Below, one piece after another: positions 7,500-16,180 of a stretch of 64,000 bases of DNA. The notes below the pieces were generated by a model. That model was not told the DNA's origin. It made no database searches and worked only from the letters and a program-made list of their open reading frames with translations. Origin of the DNA: Streptomyces lavendofoliae (GTDB lineage Bacteria; Actinomycetota; Actinomycetes; Streptomycetales; Streptomycetaceae); contig NZ_BMTP01000015.1 of assembly GCF_014649735.1 (NCBI RefSeq), forward strand, positions 62,001 through 126,000, read 5' to 3'. Position 1 is the first letter of the stretch; every line of letters begins with the position of its first letter. Both the position numbers and the translations under genes were made by a program.

Positions 7500-10385
7500 T
7501 CAGTAGCTGGGGAGCCTGCGCGGGCCGAGGTCGGTCCGGGCGGGGGCCGGGGCGAGCCGGACGGTGGCGCCCAGGACGGACAGGCCGCGCGGGGCGACGA
7601 CCACCGGTTCCAGACCGACGGCGACGATCTCCGGATGGTCGTCCACCAGCCGGGACACCCGGAGCAGCAGTTCTTCCAGGGCGGCGGTGTCGACGGGCGC
7701 GGACCCGCGCCAGCCGAACAGGAGCGGGGCGGTGCGGATGGAGCGGATCTGTTCCGCGACGTCCCGGTCGGTGGCGGGGACCAGACGGTGGGCGGTGTCG
7801 CCCAGCAGCTCGGAGGGCGCGCCCGCGAGGCCGAACGACAGCACGGCGCCGACGGCCGGGTCGATCGCGGCGCGTACGACGGTGTCGACGCCGCGCGGGA
7901 CCATGGCCTGGATCACCGGCTGGAGTTCCTCGGGCCCGCCGAGGGTCTCGGTCAGCTCGGCGTACGCGGTGCGCAACTGCTCCTCGGTGGCCAGGTCGAG
8001 GCGTACGCCGCCGAGGTCGGGGCGGTGGCGGAGGTGGGGGGCGGTGGTCTTGAGGGCGACGGGGTACCCGAGGCCGGCGGCTGCGCGGACCGCCTCGTCC
8101 GGCGTGGGCGCCGGCAGCGTGGGGCGTACGGCGATGCCGTAGCGCCCGAGCAGCTCGTGGGCGGCGTCGGGGGCGAGGGTGACGCCCCGCTCGTCGACGT
8201 CCCGCGCGAGGGTCCGTTCGATCTGCGCGGCTGCTCCCGCCTCGTCGATGCCCTCGTACTCGGGGACCCGCCCGGGGTCGGCGATCTGGCGCCGCCACTG
8301 CCCGTACCTGACGGCCTCGGCCAGCGCACGGACGGCCCGCTCGGCGGCCGGGTACGCCGGGATGCGGTACCCGCCGCCGGGAGCGCCGGGTGCGGGGGCC
8401 GCGTCGGGGCCGGGGGCCTGCGTGGCCGCGGCGCCGGCGGTCGCGCCGGGAGCGGCGGCTGCCCGCGCCGCCGGAGCGCCGGGGCCGGCCGGCGCCCTCG
8501 GCGGGGCGGCGGGCGCCGTACTGGTGGCCGCGGCCAGGGCGTCGGCGAGGGCTCCCATCTCCACGTGGACCACCAGCACCGGCTTGGCCGGCGCCTCCGC
8601 GGCGGCGGCCCGCAGCGCCTCGGCCAGGACCTCGCCGTCGCCGGACTCGGTGGCCCCGCTCTCCCCCACCCAGGGGATCGCATTGACCACGACCGCGTCG
8701 CACGCGTCGTCCCTGAGGGCTTCCGCGAGCGCGGTGCGGAAGTCCTCCGGCGTGGCCGCCGTCGTCAGGTCGCGGGGCCGCCGGGGGCGGAGCCCCTCCG
8801 TGAGGCAGGCGTCGTACGTCAGCAGGCCGAGCGACTCCGAATTGCCGAGGATCGCGACGCGCGGGCCCGCCGGGAGCGGCTGCCCGGCCAGGAGCAGGCC
8901 GGCGTCGACCAGTTCGGTGACCGTGTCGACGCGGATCACGCCCGCCTGCCGCAGCAGCGCGGAGACCGTGGTGTGCGGGACGCGGGTGACCGGTACGGCG
9001 TGACCGGGGGGCGCGCTGCCGCTGTGCCGGGCGCCCTTGACCACGACGACCGGCTTCACCGCCGCGGTGCGCCGGGCGAGCCTGGTGAACTTGCGCGGGT
9101 TGCCGATGGACTCCAGGTAGAGCAGGACGACGTCGGTGTCGGGGTCGTCGTACCAGTGCTGGAGGAAGTCGTTGCCCGACACGTCCGCGCGGTTGCCCGC
9201 CGAGATGAAGGACGACAGGCCGGCGCCGCGCCGGTGCAGCCCGGACAGCAGGGCGATGCCGATGGCGCCGGACTGGGTGAACAGGCCGATCCGCCCGGCC
9301 GCCGGGGGGTGCGGCGCGAGCGAGGCGTTGAGCCGCACACCGGGCGCGGTGTTGATGATCCCGAACGCGTTGGGGCCGATGATCCGCATGCCGTACGAGC
9401 GGGCCTGGCGCACCAGTTCCCGCTGGCGGTCCCGGCCCGCGGCGCCCTGTTCGGCGTAGCCGGCGGTCAGCACGACCAGACCCTGCACGTCGTGCTCGCC
9501 GCAGTCGGCGACGGCCTCCGGCACCCGCTCCGCCGGTACGGCGACGACGGCGAGGTCGACGGGTTCGCCGATGTCGGCGACGGAGCGGAAGGCGGGCACC
9601 CCGTCCAGCGTGGTCGTCGTGTCGGGCAGGGCGTGGTTCACGGCGTAGGCACGGCCCGTGTAACCGGCGTCCAGGAGGTTGCGCAGGACCGTGCGGCCGA
9701 CTCCGCCGGGGGCGCGGCCGGCGCCGATGACCGCCACGGAGCCGGGGGCGAGGAGCCGCTGCACGGACCGGGCCTCGGCGCGCTGCTCGCGGGCGCGCTG
9801 GACGGCGAGGGACCGGTCGGTGGGCTCCAGGTCGAGGTGGAGGCGGACGGCGCCGTCCTCGAAGCTGCGCTTCTGGGTGTAGCCGGCGTCCGTGAACACT
9901 TTGATCATCTTGTTGTTGGCGGGCAGCACCTCGGCGGCGAACCGCCGGATGCCGCGCTCGCGGGCGACGGCGGCGATGTGCTCCAGCAGCGCCGACGCGA
10001 CGCCCCGCCCCTGGTGGGCGTCCTGGACGAGGAAGGCCACCTCCGCCTCGTCGGCCGGGGCGCTCGCGGGCAGGCCCCGCGCGTTGATCCGGTCGTAACG
10101 GACGGTGGCGATGAACTCGCCGCCGATGGTGGCGGCGAGCCCCACCCGGTCCACGTAGTCGTGGTGGGTGAAGCGGTGCACGTCCTTGGCGGAGAGCCGG
10201 GGGTAGGGTGCGAAGAACCGGTAGTACTTCGACTCGTCCGAGACCTGTTCGTAGAAGCTGACCAGGCGTTCGGCGTCATCCGTGGTGATCGGCCTGATCC
10301 GCGCGGTGCCGCCGTCCCGCAGCACGACGTCGGCCTCCCAGTGGTCGGGGTACACGTGTTCCGGCTGATCCGACGGGGTCCGCAT
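7500..10385 (-). CDS. GNAT acetyltransferase fused to NDP-forming acyl-CoA synthetase-like domains
   Basis: This 961-residue protein joins an N-terminal GNAT domain to an ADP-forming acyl-CoA synthetase module. The GNAT domain spans about 20-185 with the acetyl-CoA loop VQDAHQGRGVASALLEH near 123-139. A CoA-binding Rossmann domain follows (about 205-310, SVAVIGAGRAPGGVG), then ligase-like domains (about 330-640, GLFTQSGAIGIALLSGL), an Ala/Pro-rich linker near 655-710, and an ATP-grasp domain to the end. The same parts make up protein lysine acetyltransferases such as enterobacterial Pat/PatZ and actinobacterial relatives. Here GNAT is N-terminal, the reverse of PatZ. Protein acetylation in central metabolism is the likely role. 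It is divergent from ptsH. Confidence 0.85.
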   Translation of the reverse strand: MRTPSDQPEHVYPDHWEADVVLRDGGTARIRPITTDDAERLVSFYEQVSDESKYYRFFAPYPRLSAKDVHRFTHHDYVDRVGLAATIGGEFIATVRYDRINARGLPASAPADEAEVAFLVQDAHQGRGVASALLEHIAAVARERGIRRFAAEVLPANNKMIKVFTDAGYTQKRSFEDGAVRLHLDLEPTDRSLAVQRAREQRAEARSVQRLLAPGSVAVIGAGRAPGGVGRTVLRNLLDAGYTGRAYAVNHALPDTTTTLDGVPAFRSVADIGEPVDLAVVAVPAERVPEAVADCGEHDVQGLVVLTAGYAEQGAAGRDRQRELVRQARSYGMRIIGPNAFGIINTAPGVRLNASLAPHPPAAGRIGLFTQSGAIGIALLSGLHRRGAGLSSFISAGNRADVSGNDFLQHWYDDPDTDVVLLYLESIGNPRKFTRLARRTAAVKPVVVVKGARHSGSAPPGHAVPVTRVPHTTVSALLRQAGVIRVDTVTELVDAGLLLAGQPLPAGPRVAILGNSESLGLLTYDACLTEGLRPRRPRDLTTAATPEDFRTALAEALRDDACDAVVVNAIPWVGESGATESGDGEVLAEALRAAAAEAPAKPVLVVHVEMGALADALAAATSTAPAAPPRAPAGPGAPAARAAAAPGATAGAAATQAPGPDAAPAPGAPGGGYRIPAYPAAERAVRALAEAVRYGQWRRQIADPGRVPEYEGIDEAGAAAQIERTLARDVDERGVTLAPDAAHELLGRYGIAVRPTLPAPTPDEAVRAAAGLGYPVALKTTAPHLRHRPDLGGVRLDLATEEQLRTAYAELTETLGGPEELQPVIQAMVPRGVDTVVRAAIDPAVGAVLSFGLAGAPSELLGDTAHRLVPATDRDVAEQIRSIRTAPLLFGWRGSAPVDTAALEELLLRVSRLVDDHPEIVAVGLEPVVVAPRGLSVLGATVRLAPAPARTDLGPRRLPSY

Positions 10386-10521
10386 GGGCCCAGGGTACGG
10401 TGCGGGCGCCCGGTCGCGGAGGTGCTGTGGACAACGCTGGGTGAGGCCGGCCGACCGGCCGTGACGGCCCTGTGGCGGCCGGTTCGAGCACCCCGTGGGA
10501 CATGAGAGACTGGATTCGACA

Positions 10522-10537
10522 ACTGGTCTAGACAACC
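10522..10537 (+). promoter_or_regulatory. DasR-responsive element (dre) upstream of ptsH
   Basis: The sequence ACTGGTCTAGACAACC lies 23 bases before the ptsH start. It matches the DasR operator ACTGGTCTAGACCACT at 14 of 16 positions, including the full TGGTCTAGAC core. DasR is the GntR-type repressor, relieved by glucosamine-6-phosphate, that controls PTS and N-acetylglucosamine/chitin genes in Streptomyces, and ptsH is an established target. The dasR gene itself is not in this window. Confidence 0.88.
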
Positions 10538-10560
10538 GCCGAGACTCGAAGGGCAACACC

Positions 10561-10842
10561 ATGGCTGAGCGCCGCGTCAACGTCGGCTGGGCCGAGGGCC
10601 TGCACGCCCGCCCCGCCTCCATCTTCGTCCGTGCCGCCACGGCCTCCGGCGTCCCCGTGACGATCGCCAAGGCCGACGGCAACCCGGTCAACGCCGCCTC
10701 GATGCTCGCGGTGCTGGGCCTGGGCGCGCAGGGCGGCGAGGAGATCGTGCTCGCTTCGGACGCGGAGGGCGCGGACGCCGCCCTGGACCGTCTGGCGAAG
10801 CTGGTCGCCGAGGGTCTCGAGGAGCTCCCCGAGACGGTCTGA
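10561..10842 (+). CDS. ptsH: Phosphocarrier protein HPr
   Basis: HPr passes phosphate from enzyme I to sugar-specific EIIA proteins of the phosphotransferase system. The 93-residue protein has the active-site motif GLHARPAS with His15. The serine at position 47 (NAASMLAVLGL) lies where low-GC Gram-positive HPr carries its regulatory Ser46. Actinobacteria are not known to use that site through HPr kinase, so its role here is open. The gene is monocistronic. A DasR operator overlaps the probable promoter, linking expression to aminosugar availability, and a hairpin follows at 10873. Confidence 0.96.
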   Translation: MAERRVNVGWAEGLHARPASIFVRAATASGVPVTIAKADGNPVNAASMLAVLGLGAQGGEEIVLASDAEGADAALDRLAKLVAEGLEELPETV

Positions 10843-10872
10843 CCGTCCGGTCGCGCCACCGCCTCACCGCCG

Positions 10873-10909
10873 AGCCGTACCCCCCGCACACCGGGTGGTA
10901 CGGCTTTGC
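10873..10909 (+). terminator. Terminator hairpin after ptsH
   Basis: AGCCGTACC pairs with GGTACGGCT (9 bp) around a GC-rich loop and is followed by TTGCTGTTT. It lies 30 bases after the ptsH stop codon. Confidence 0.7.
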
Positions 10910-11095
10910 TGTTTCCCACCCGCCCGCGGCCCGCCGCCGGCATCGCGGCGCTCACAAAAACGACGGGGTTTCCGGAGGTCGTGTCGCAGCAGTTCCCGTC
11001 GGCGGAATCGGCGGAAGCGCGAGGCGGGGCGCCCCTTTTCAGGCAGGCGGAATTCCGCGGCGGAAATCGCCCCTTCTTTGTATACGGGACCGCTG

Positions 11096-11806
11096 TTAAT
11101 TGCGGACGCTCGCGGTGTTTACGCGATGTTGCGAAGTCCTCACCGCGCCCCCCGCCGGCCGGGCCGCCGGGACCGGCCGCTCCATCCGCCGCAGCCGGTG
11201 CGCGGAGAGCGCGTGCTCCACGTGGAGGGTGGTGAGCGCGCGGGCCCGCTCCGCGTCGCCCCGGGCCACGGCGTCGACGATCGCGCCGTACTCCGCCCAC
11301 ACCTCGGCCGGCCGGGCGGGCTGGTCGACCACGTACATCCAGGCGATCTTGTGGCGCAGCTGGGTCAGCAGCGCCGTCAGCGCGGGGCTGCCGGACGCCT
11401 GGGCGAGCGTCTCGTGGAACCAGCCGCCCAGCGAGCGCACGTCCTCCCCCTGGCCGCGCCGGGCCCGGTCCTGGCCCAGCCTGACCAGCCCCCTCAGCAC
11501 CTTGAGGTGGGCGTCGGTCCGGCGCTGGGCGGCGCGTGCGGCGCCCAGCGGCTCCAGCAGCGTCCGCATCTCCAGCAGATCGGCGGCCTCCTGCTCGGTG
11601 GGCTCGGCGACGCACGCCCCGACATGACGGCGGGTGGTGACGAACCCCTCCGACTCCAGGGTGCGCAGCGCCTCGCGGACCGGCACGCGCGAGACGCCGT
11701 AGCGGCGGGCCAGCTGCTCCTCGGTGAGCCGGCTGCCGCACGCGAACACGCCGGTGACGATGTCGTCGCGGATCGCCGTGCATACCGAGTGCGCGGGAAT
11801 GCGCAT
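11096..11806 (-). CDS. GntR family transcriptional regulator (FCD/FadR type)
   Basis: This 236-residue regulator has an N-terminal winged helix with LARRYGVSRVPVREALRTLE (about 33-52), the hallmark GntR recognition region. The C-terminal all-helical FCD domain (about 75-215) carries likely metal/ligand histidines and acids in WFHETLA and LHVEHALSAH. FCD regulators usually sense carboxylate metabolites. The last 25 residues are a variable tail. AAGGTGGGG precedes the ATG. It is convergent with ptsH and is not DasR, which has a UTRA-type effector domain. Its target is unknown; autoregulation would be usual for the family. Confidence 0.88.
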   Translation of the reverse strand: MRIPAHSVCTAIRDDIVTGVFACGSRLTEEQLARRYGVSRVPVREALRTLESEGFVTTRRHVGACVAEPTEQEAADLLEMRTLLEPLGAARAAQRRTDAHLKVLRGLVRLGQDRARRGQGEDVRSLGGWFHETLAQASGSPALTALLTQLRHKIAWMYVVDQPARPAEVWAEYGAIVDAVARGDAERARALTTLHVEHALSAHRLRRMERPVPAARPAGGAVRTSQHRVNTASVRN

Positions 11807-11955
11807 ACCAGAACCCCCACCTTAATCCGCGCGAAACTCAGCCGATCGACCCTTGTTGAGTGACTCTATTGCAGAGGGCGGCGCTTTCCGACAGCCACCG
11901 GGAATCCATGGAGTTCTTTTTGGCCAGAAGTCCTGCGACGGAAGGCCCCGGCACG

Positions 11956-11994
11956 CCGAAGGCCCCGGTTCGCGGCACGAACCGGGGCCTTCGG
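11956..11994 (-). terminator. Strong hairpin after the M23 peptidase gene
   Basis: A 17-bp perfect stem (left arm 11956-11972, right arm 11978-11994) closes a 5-base loop, 17 bases past the stop codon at 12011. A partial extra copy of the left arm, GAAGGCCCCGG, occurs at 11941. Confidence 0.75.
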
Positions 11995-12010
11995 TGACGG
12001 GCGTGAGGGG

Positions 12011-12799
12011 TCAGATGCTGACGCCGTGGGAGCGGAGGTACGCGAGGGGGTCGATGTCCGAGCCGTAGTCGGCGCTCGCGCGGGCCTCGAAGTGCAGGTG
12101 CGGCCCGGAGGAGTTGCCGGTGGAACCGGACAGGCCTATCTGCTGGCCGGGCATCACGGTCTGGCCGGCCGAGACGCTGACGGAGGAGAGGTGGCCGTAC
12201 TGGGTGTAGGTGCCGTCGTTCATGCGGATCACGACGTTGTTGCCGTACGCGCCGCCCCAGCCGGCCTCGACGACGGTGCCCGCGCCCACGGAGACCACCT
12301 GGGAGCCGGAGGCGGCGTGGAAGTCGATGCCCGTGTGGCTGCCGGAGGACCACATGGCGCCGCCGGTCTGGTAGCCGGTGCTGACGTAGCTGCCCGCGAT
12401 CGGCGGCTGGAAGGCGTTCAGCCGCTTGCGCTCGGCCTCGCGGTCGGCGCGCTCCTTGGCCTCCCGGGCGGCCTCCACCCGGATCTCGGCCCGGCGCTTG
12501 GCCTCCGCCTCCGCCTTCGCCTGGGCGGCCGCCTTGGCCGCGGCCTCCTGGGCCTCAAGCTCCTGGGCCTCGGCCTGGGCGTCGATCTGCTCGGCCAGCG
12601 TGTCCGTGATGACCGCCTGGTTGAGGCCGGTGTCCTCGAGCGAGCCGGGAGCGGCGTCCGGGGCGGCGGCGAGAGCCGGGGAAGCGAGGGTTCCGATGAC
12701 GCCGGTGGTGGCGAGGGCCGCGACTCCGGCGACGTGCGCGCTCTTGCGGCTCAGACGGCTCGGGGCACGGTGCTTCCCGGTGGCACGGGTGAACGCCAT
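12011..12799 (-). CDS. Secreted M23 family peptidoglycan endopeptidase
   Basis: This 262-residue protein is a secreted cell-wall hydrolase of the LytM/M23 zinc metallopeptidase family, which cuts peptide crosslinks in peptidoglycan. A long Streptomyces signal peptide (basic start, hydrophobic VAGVAALATTGVIGTLA) ends near residue 44 after SPALA. A charged Ala/Glu/Lys/Arg helix (about 65-125) is probably a coiled coil. The catalytic domain (about 135-255) has HTGIDFH, YGHLS and GPHLHFEA, which hold the zinc ligands and catalytic histidine, so it should be active. Expression is controlled by the c-di-AMP riboswitch directly upstream. The gene ends at a 17-bp hairpin. Confidence 0.93.
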   Translation of the reverse strand: MAFTRATGKHRAPSRLSRKSAHVAGVAALATTGVIGTLASPALAAAPDAAPGSLEDTGLNQAVITDTLAEQIDAQAEAQELEAQEAAAKAAAQAKAEAEAKRRAEIRVEAAREAKERADREAERKRLNAFQPPIAGSYVSTGYQTGGAMWSSGSHTGIDFHAASGSQVVSVGAGTVVEAGWGGAYGNNVVIRMNDGTYTQYGHLSSVSVSAGQTVMPGQQIGLSGSTGNSSGPHLHFEARASADYGSDIDPLAYLRSHGVSI

Positions 12800-12821
12800 G
12801 AAGTGGCTGATCCTTTCCTTC

Positions 12822-12985
12822 CTTCTCGCCTACCGGGTTAGCTGACGGGTTCGGAGCAGGAAGGTCTCCTACGGGCCCCTCCGCACGGGTGCGAAGGCGT
12901 CCGATTCACCCCAGGGACTGCGTGGGTCCCCGGCTCCCCAGGCTCGCGCCTGACGGGGACTCGGCGATGGCTGCCCGGTGCCGCG
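12822..12985 (-). ncRNA. ydaO-type cyclic di-AMP riboswitch
   Basis: Read on the minus strand, the leader of the M23 gene shows the conserved ydaO/yuaA blocks in order: ATCGCCGAGTCCCCGTC, GGAGCCGGGGACCCA, GGGGTGAATCGGACG, GGCCCGTAGGAGACC, and CCGTCAGCTAACCCGGTAGG close to the end. This RNA class binds cyclic di-AMP and in Streptomyces precedes resuscitation-promoting and cell-wall lytic genes, usually turning them off at high ligand. The 3' end is about 25 bases from the start codon. The 5' boundary is approximate. Confidence 0.92.
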
Positions 12986-13117
12986 GATGCGACGGGTACC
13001 GGTCGGACAGCGCATCAGACGCTAAGCGGCCGATCTTTCAATCACCAAACAGACACGGTTTTTTGTAGCGCACGCCACACCGCAGACACTGAATCTCCCC
13101 AACAAACCGGACATATG

Positions 13118-13153
13118 GCGGGGCCCCGGTACCGAACGGTACCGGGGCCCCGC
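13118..13153 (-). terminator. Palindromic terminator after the M16 operon
   Basis: Two perfect 17-base arms (13118-13134 and 13137-13153) flank only AA. It lies 35 bases beyond the stop of the second M16 gene and before the riboswitch-controlled transcript, so it insulates the two units. Confidence 0.75.
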
Positions 13154-13187
13154 GAGGCGCCCGCCCGGGAGGACGAGGTCGCGTCAA

Positions 13188-14582
13188 TCAGCCGGTGACC
13201 ACGGTCACTTCGCCGATCCCGAGAGCCTCCACGGGCTCCTTGATCCGCGTCGCGTCGCCGACGAGGACCGTGACCAGACGGTCCGTCGGGAAGGCGTTGA
13301 CGACCGCCGCGGTGGCCTCCACGGTGCCCGTCTCCGCCAGCCGCGCGTACAGCTGGGCCTGGAAGTCGTCCGGGAGGTGCTGCTCGACCTGGTCGGCGAG
13401 GGTGCCCGCGACGGAGGCGGCCGTCTCGTACTTGAGCGGGGCGACGCCCACCAGGTTCTGCACGGCCGTCTCGCGCTCGGCGTCGGTCAGGCCCTCGGCG
13501 GCGAGGGTGCGCAGCACCTTCCACAGGTCGTCCAGGGCGGGGCCGGTGTTCGGGGTGTCCACCGAGCCGCTGATGGCGAGCATGGCGGCGCCGCCGTCGG
13601 GGCCGGAGCGCAGCACCTGCCCGAAGGCCCGTACGCCGTAGGTGTAGCCCTTCTCCTCGCGCAGGACCTTGTCCAGGCGGGAGGTGAGGGTGCCGCCCAG
13701 GCAGTAGGTGCCCAGCACCTGGGCCGGCCACACCCGGTCGTGCCGGTCGGCGCCGATACGGCCGATGAGCAGCTGCGTCTGCACCGCGCCGGGGCGGTCG
13801 ACGATGACCACGCGGCCGGTGTCGTCCGCCGTCACGGGCGGGACGGGGCGCGGCGCGGCCGTGTCGCCGGTCCAGGTCCCCAGGGTGTCCGCGAGGACCG
13901 CGTCGAGGTCGACGCCGGTGAGGTCGCCGACGACCACCGCGGTGGCGGTCGCGGGCCGTACGTGGGCCTCGAAGAAGGCGCGTACGGCCGCGGAGTCGAT
14001 GCCCGCGACGGTCGCCTCGGTGCCCTGGCGGGGGCGCGACATGCGCGAGGTGGCCGGGAACAGCTCCTTGGAGAGCTGCATCGCGGCCCGGCGGCCGGGA
14101 TTGGCGATCTCGTGCGGGATCTCGTCGAGCCGGTTGCGGACCAGGCGCTCGATCTCGCTGTCGGCGAAGGCGGGGGCCCGCAGCGCCTCGGCGACCAGCC
14201 CGAGGGCCTTGGAGAGGCGGGAGACCGGCACTTCGAGGGAGATCCGGACACCGGGGTGGTCGGCGTGCGCGTCAAGGGTGGCGCCGCAGCGCTCCAGCTC
14301 GGCGGCGAACTCCTCCGCCGAGTGCTTGTCGGTGCCCTCGGACAGGGCCCGCGCCATGATCGTGGCGACGCCGTCGAGGCCCTCGGGCTCGGCCTCCAGG
14401 GGGGCGGCGAGGAAGATCTCGACGGCCACGACCTGCTGGCCGGGGCGGTGGCAGCGCAGGACCGTCAGGCCGTTGTCGAGGGTGCCGCGGTCGGGGGCGG
14501 GGAAGGCCCACGGCTTGGCGGTCCCGGGCCGGGGCTGCGGGTGGAACTCCATGGACGTCAGGGACACAGCTGCGTCGCTCAC
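13188..14582 (-). CDS. M16 family peptidase-like protein, non-catalytic partner
   Basis: This 464-residue protein has the two M16 domains but no HxxEH zinc motif; the equivalent region reads EPEGLDGVATIMARALSEGT. It keeps the R/Y motif typical of the non-catalytic subunit (EKGYTYGVRAF, about 320-330). Heterodimeric M16B proteases pair such a subunit with an active one, and the upstream gene provides it. A GTG start at 14582 overlaps the upstream stop by four bases (GTGA), and an in-frame ATG ten codons later is the alternative. Stoichiometric, coupled translation of the pair is the likely reason for the overlap. The substrate is unknown. Confidence 0.88.
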   Translation of the reverse strand: MSDAAVSLTSMEFHPQPRPGTAKPWAFPAPDRGTLDNGLTVLRCHRPGQQVVAVEIFLAAPLEAEPEGLDGVATIMARALSEGTDKHSAEEFAAELERCGATLDAHADHPGVRISLEVPVSRLSKALGLVAEALRAPAFADSEIERLVRNRLDEIPHEIANPGRRAAMQLSKELFPATSRMSRPRQGTEATVAGIDSAAVRAFFEAHVRPATATAVVVGDLTGVDLDAVLADTLGTWTGDTAAPRPVPPVTADDTGRVVIVDRPGAVQTQLLIGRIGADRHDRVWPAQVLGTYCLGGTLTSRLDKVLREEKGYTYGVRAFGQVLRSGPDGGAAMLAISGSVDTPNTGPALDDLWKVLRTLAAEGLTDAERETAVQNLVGVAPLKYETAASVAGTLADQVEQHLPDDFQAQLYARLAETGTVEATAAVVNAFPTDRLVTVLVGDATRIKEPVEALGIGEVTVVTG

Positions 14583-15922
14583 TGGTCGGCCCCCTCTTCT
14601 TCCTGCTCGCTGTGGGCGGTGCCGGTGGGTTCGTAGACCAGCACCGCGCGGTTGTCGGGGCGCAGGCGGGCCTGGGCGACCGCCCGCACCTCCTCGGCGG
14701 TGACGTCCAGGACGCGCTGGACGGCGGTCAGGGCCAGCTGCGGGTCGCCGAACAGCACGGCGTACCGGCACAGTTCGTCGGCCCGGCCGGCGACCGTGCC
14801 GAGCCGGTCCAGCCACTCGCGCTCCAGCTGGGCCTGGGCGCGCTCCATCTCCTCGGCCGTGGGGCCCTCGGCGGCGAACCGGGCCAGCTCGTCGTCGACG
14901 GCCGACTCGATGTCGGGCACCTCCACGCCCGCGGACGTCTTGACGTCCAGCCAGCCCAGGGAGGGCGCACCGGCCAGGCGCAGCAGGCCGAAGCCGGCCG
15001 CGACGGCCGTGCGGTCGCGGCGCACCAGGCGGTTGTGCAGCCGCGACGACTCGCCGCCGCCCAGCACGGTGAGGGCGATGTCTGCGGCGTCGCACTCGCG
15101 CGTGCCGTCGTGCGGGAGCCGGTAGGCGGCCATCAGGGCGCGGGCCGGGACCTCCTCCTCGACCACCTCGCGCAGCTGCTCGCCGATGATCTCGGGCAGC
15201 GTCCCGTCGCGCGGCGGCTGCTTGCCGTCGTGGGAGGGGATGGAGCCGAAGTACTTCTCGATCCAGGCGAGCGTCTGCTCCGGGTCGATGTCGCCGACGA
15301 CCGACAGGACGGCGTTGTTGGGCGCGTAATACGTACGGAAGAAGTGCCGCGCGTCCTCGAGGGTGGCGGCGTCCAGGTCGGCCATGGAGCCGATCGGGGT
15401 GTGGTGGTAGGGGTGGCCCTCGGGGTAGGCGAGGGCGGTCAGCCTCTCGAAGGCGGTGCCGTAGGGAACGTTGTCGTACCGCTGGCGGCGCTCGTTCTTG
15501 ACGACGTCCCGCTGGTTCTCCATGGACTCGTCGTCGAGCGCGGCGAGCAGGGAGCCCATCCGGTCGGCTTCCAGCCACAGCGCCAGCTCCAGCTGGTGGG
15601 CGGGCATGGTCTCGAAGTAATTGGTCCGCTCGAAACTGGTCGTGCCGTTCAGCGAGCCGCCGGCGCCCTGCACCAGTTCGAAGTGGCCGTTGCCCTGGAC
15701 CTGCTTCGAGCCCTGGAACATCAGGTGCTCGAAGAGGTGGGCGAGACCGGTGCGGCCCTCGACCTCGTGGCGTGAGCCGACGTCGTACCAGAGGCAGACC
15801 GCGGCGACCGGGGTCAGGTGGTCCTCGGAGAGCACCACGCGCAGGCCGTTGGCCAGGCGGTGCTCGGTCGCTGTCAGGCCGCCGGAGCCGGCCTGGGCTG
15901 TGGCCGTGTGACCCATGGGCAT
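14579..15922 (-). CDS. M16 family zinc metallopeptidase, catalytic subunit
   Basis: This 447-residue protein is the active member of an M16 (insulysin/processing peptidase-like) pair. The inverted zinc motif HLFEH lies near residue 62 (GLAHLFEHLMFQGS), with a downstream glutamate in ENQRDVVKNERRQ near 135-147, as the family requires. The second domain runs from about 230. It has no signal peptide, so action is cytoplasmic. The ATG at 15922 is preceded by GAAGGGA at five to six bases; an ATG two codons later is possible. It forms a two-gene operon with the non-catalytic partner and is divergent from parC. Confidence 0.92.
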   Translation of the reverse strand: MPMGHTATAQAGSGGLTATEHRLANGLRVVLSEDHLTPVAAVCLWYDVGSRHEVEGRTGLAHLFEHLMFQGSKQVQGNGHFELVQGAGGSLNGTTSFERTNYFETMPAHQLELALWLEADRMGSLLAALDDESMENQRDVVKNERRQRYDNVPYGTAFERLTALAYPEGHPYHHTPIGSMADLDAATLEDARHFFRTYYAPNNAVLSVVGDIDPEQTLAWIEKYFGSIPSHDGKQPPRDGTLPEIIGEQLREVVEEEVPARALMAAYRLPHDGTRECDAADIALTVLGGGESSRLHNRLVRRDRTAVAAGFGLLRLAGAPSLGWLDVKTSAGVEVPDIESAVDDELARFAAEGPTAEEMERAQAQLEREWLDRLGTVAGRADELCRYAVLFGDPQLALTAVQRVLDVTAEEVRAVAQARLRPDNRAVLVYEPTGTAHSEQEEEGADQ

Positions 15923-16180
15923 GTACGTCCCTTCGATCGCTTGATGAAAAAGCCCGCCCGCGGGTCGCGGCGGACGTCCTCCGCCACTGTATGCACCTGC
16001 TGCGACCTGCTGCGGGACCGCTGTGGAAGTCCTGCCACTGTATGCAAGCGGAGCGGCACCCGGCGAAGTTCCCGGATTCCGCCGCCGTCCCTCTTCCGGG
16101 TCGCGGTCGGCGTTGTCAGTGGGACGGTCCACAATGGTCGGCGTCAGATCAACCATGTTGGTGAAGGAGCCGCAGCCGCG

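Noticed and set aside
11096..11806. GntR regulator near the dre site, considered as DasR itself
   Set aside because: The effector part is of the FCD type, whereas DasR belongs to the HutC subfamily with a UTRA domain.
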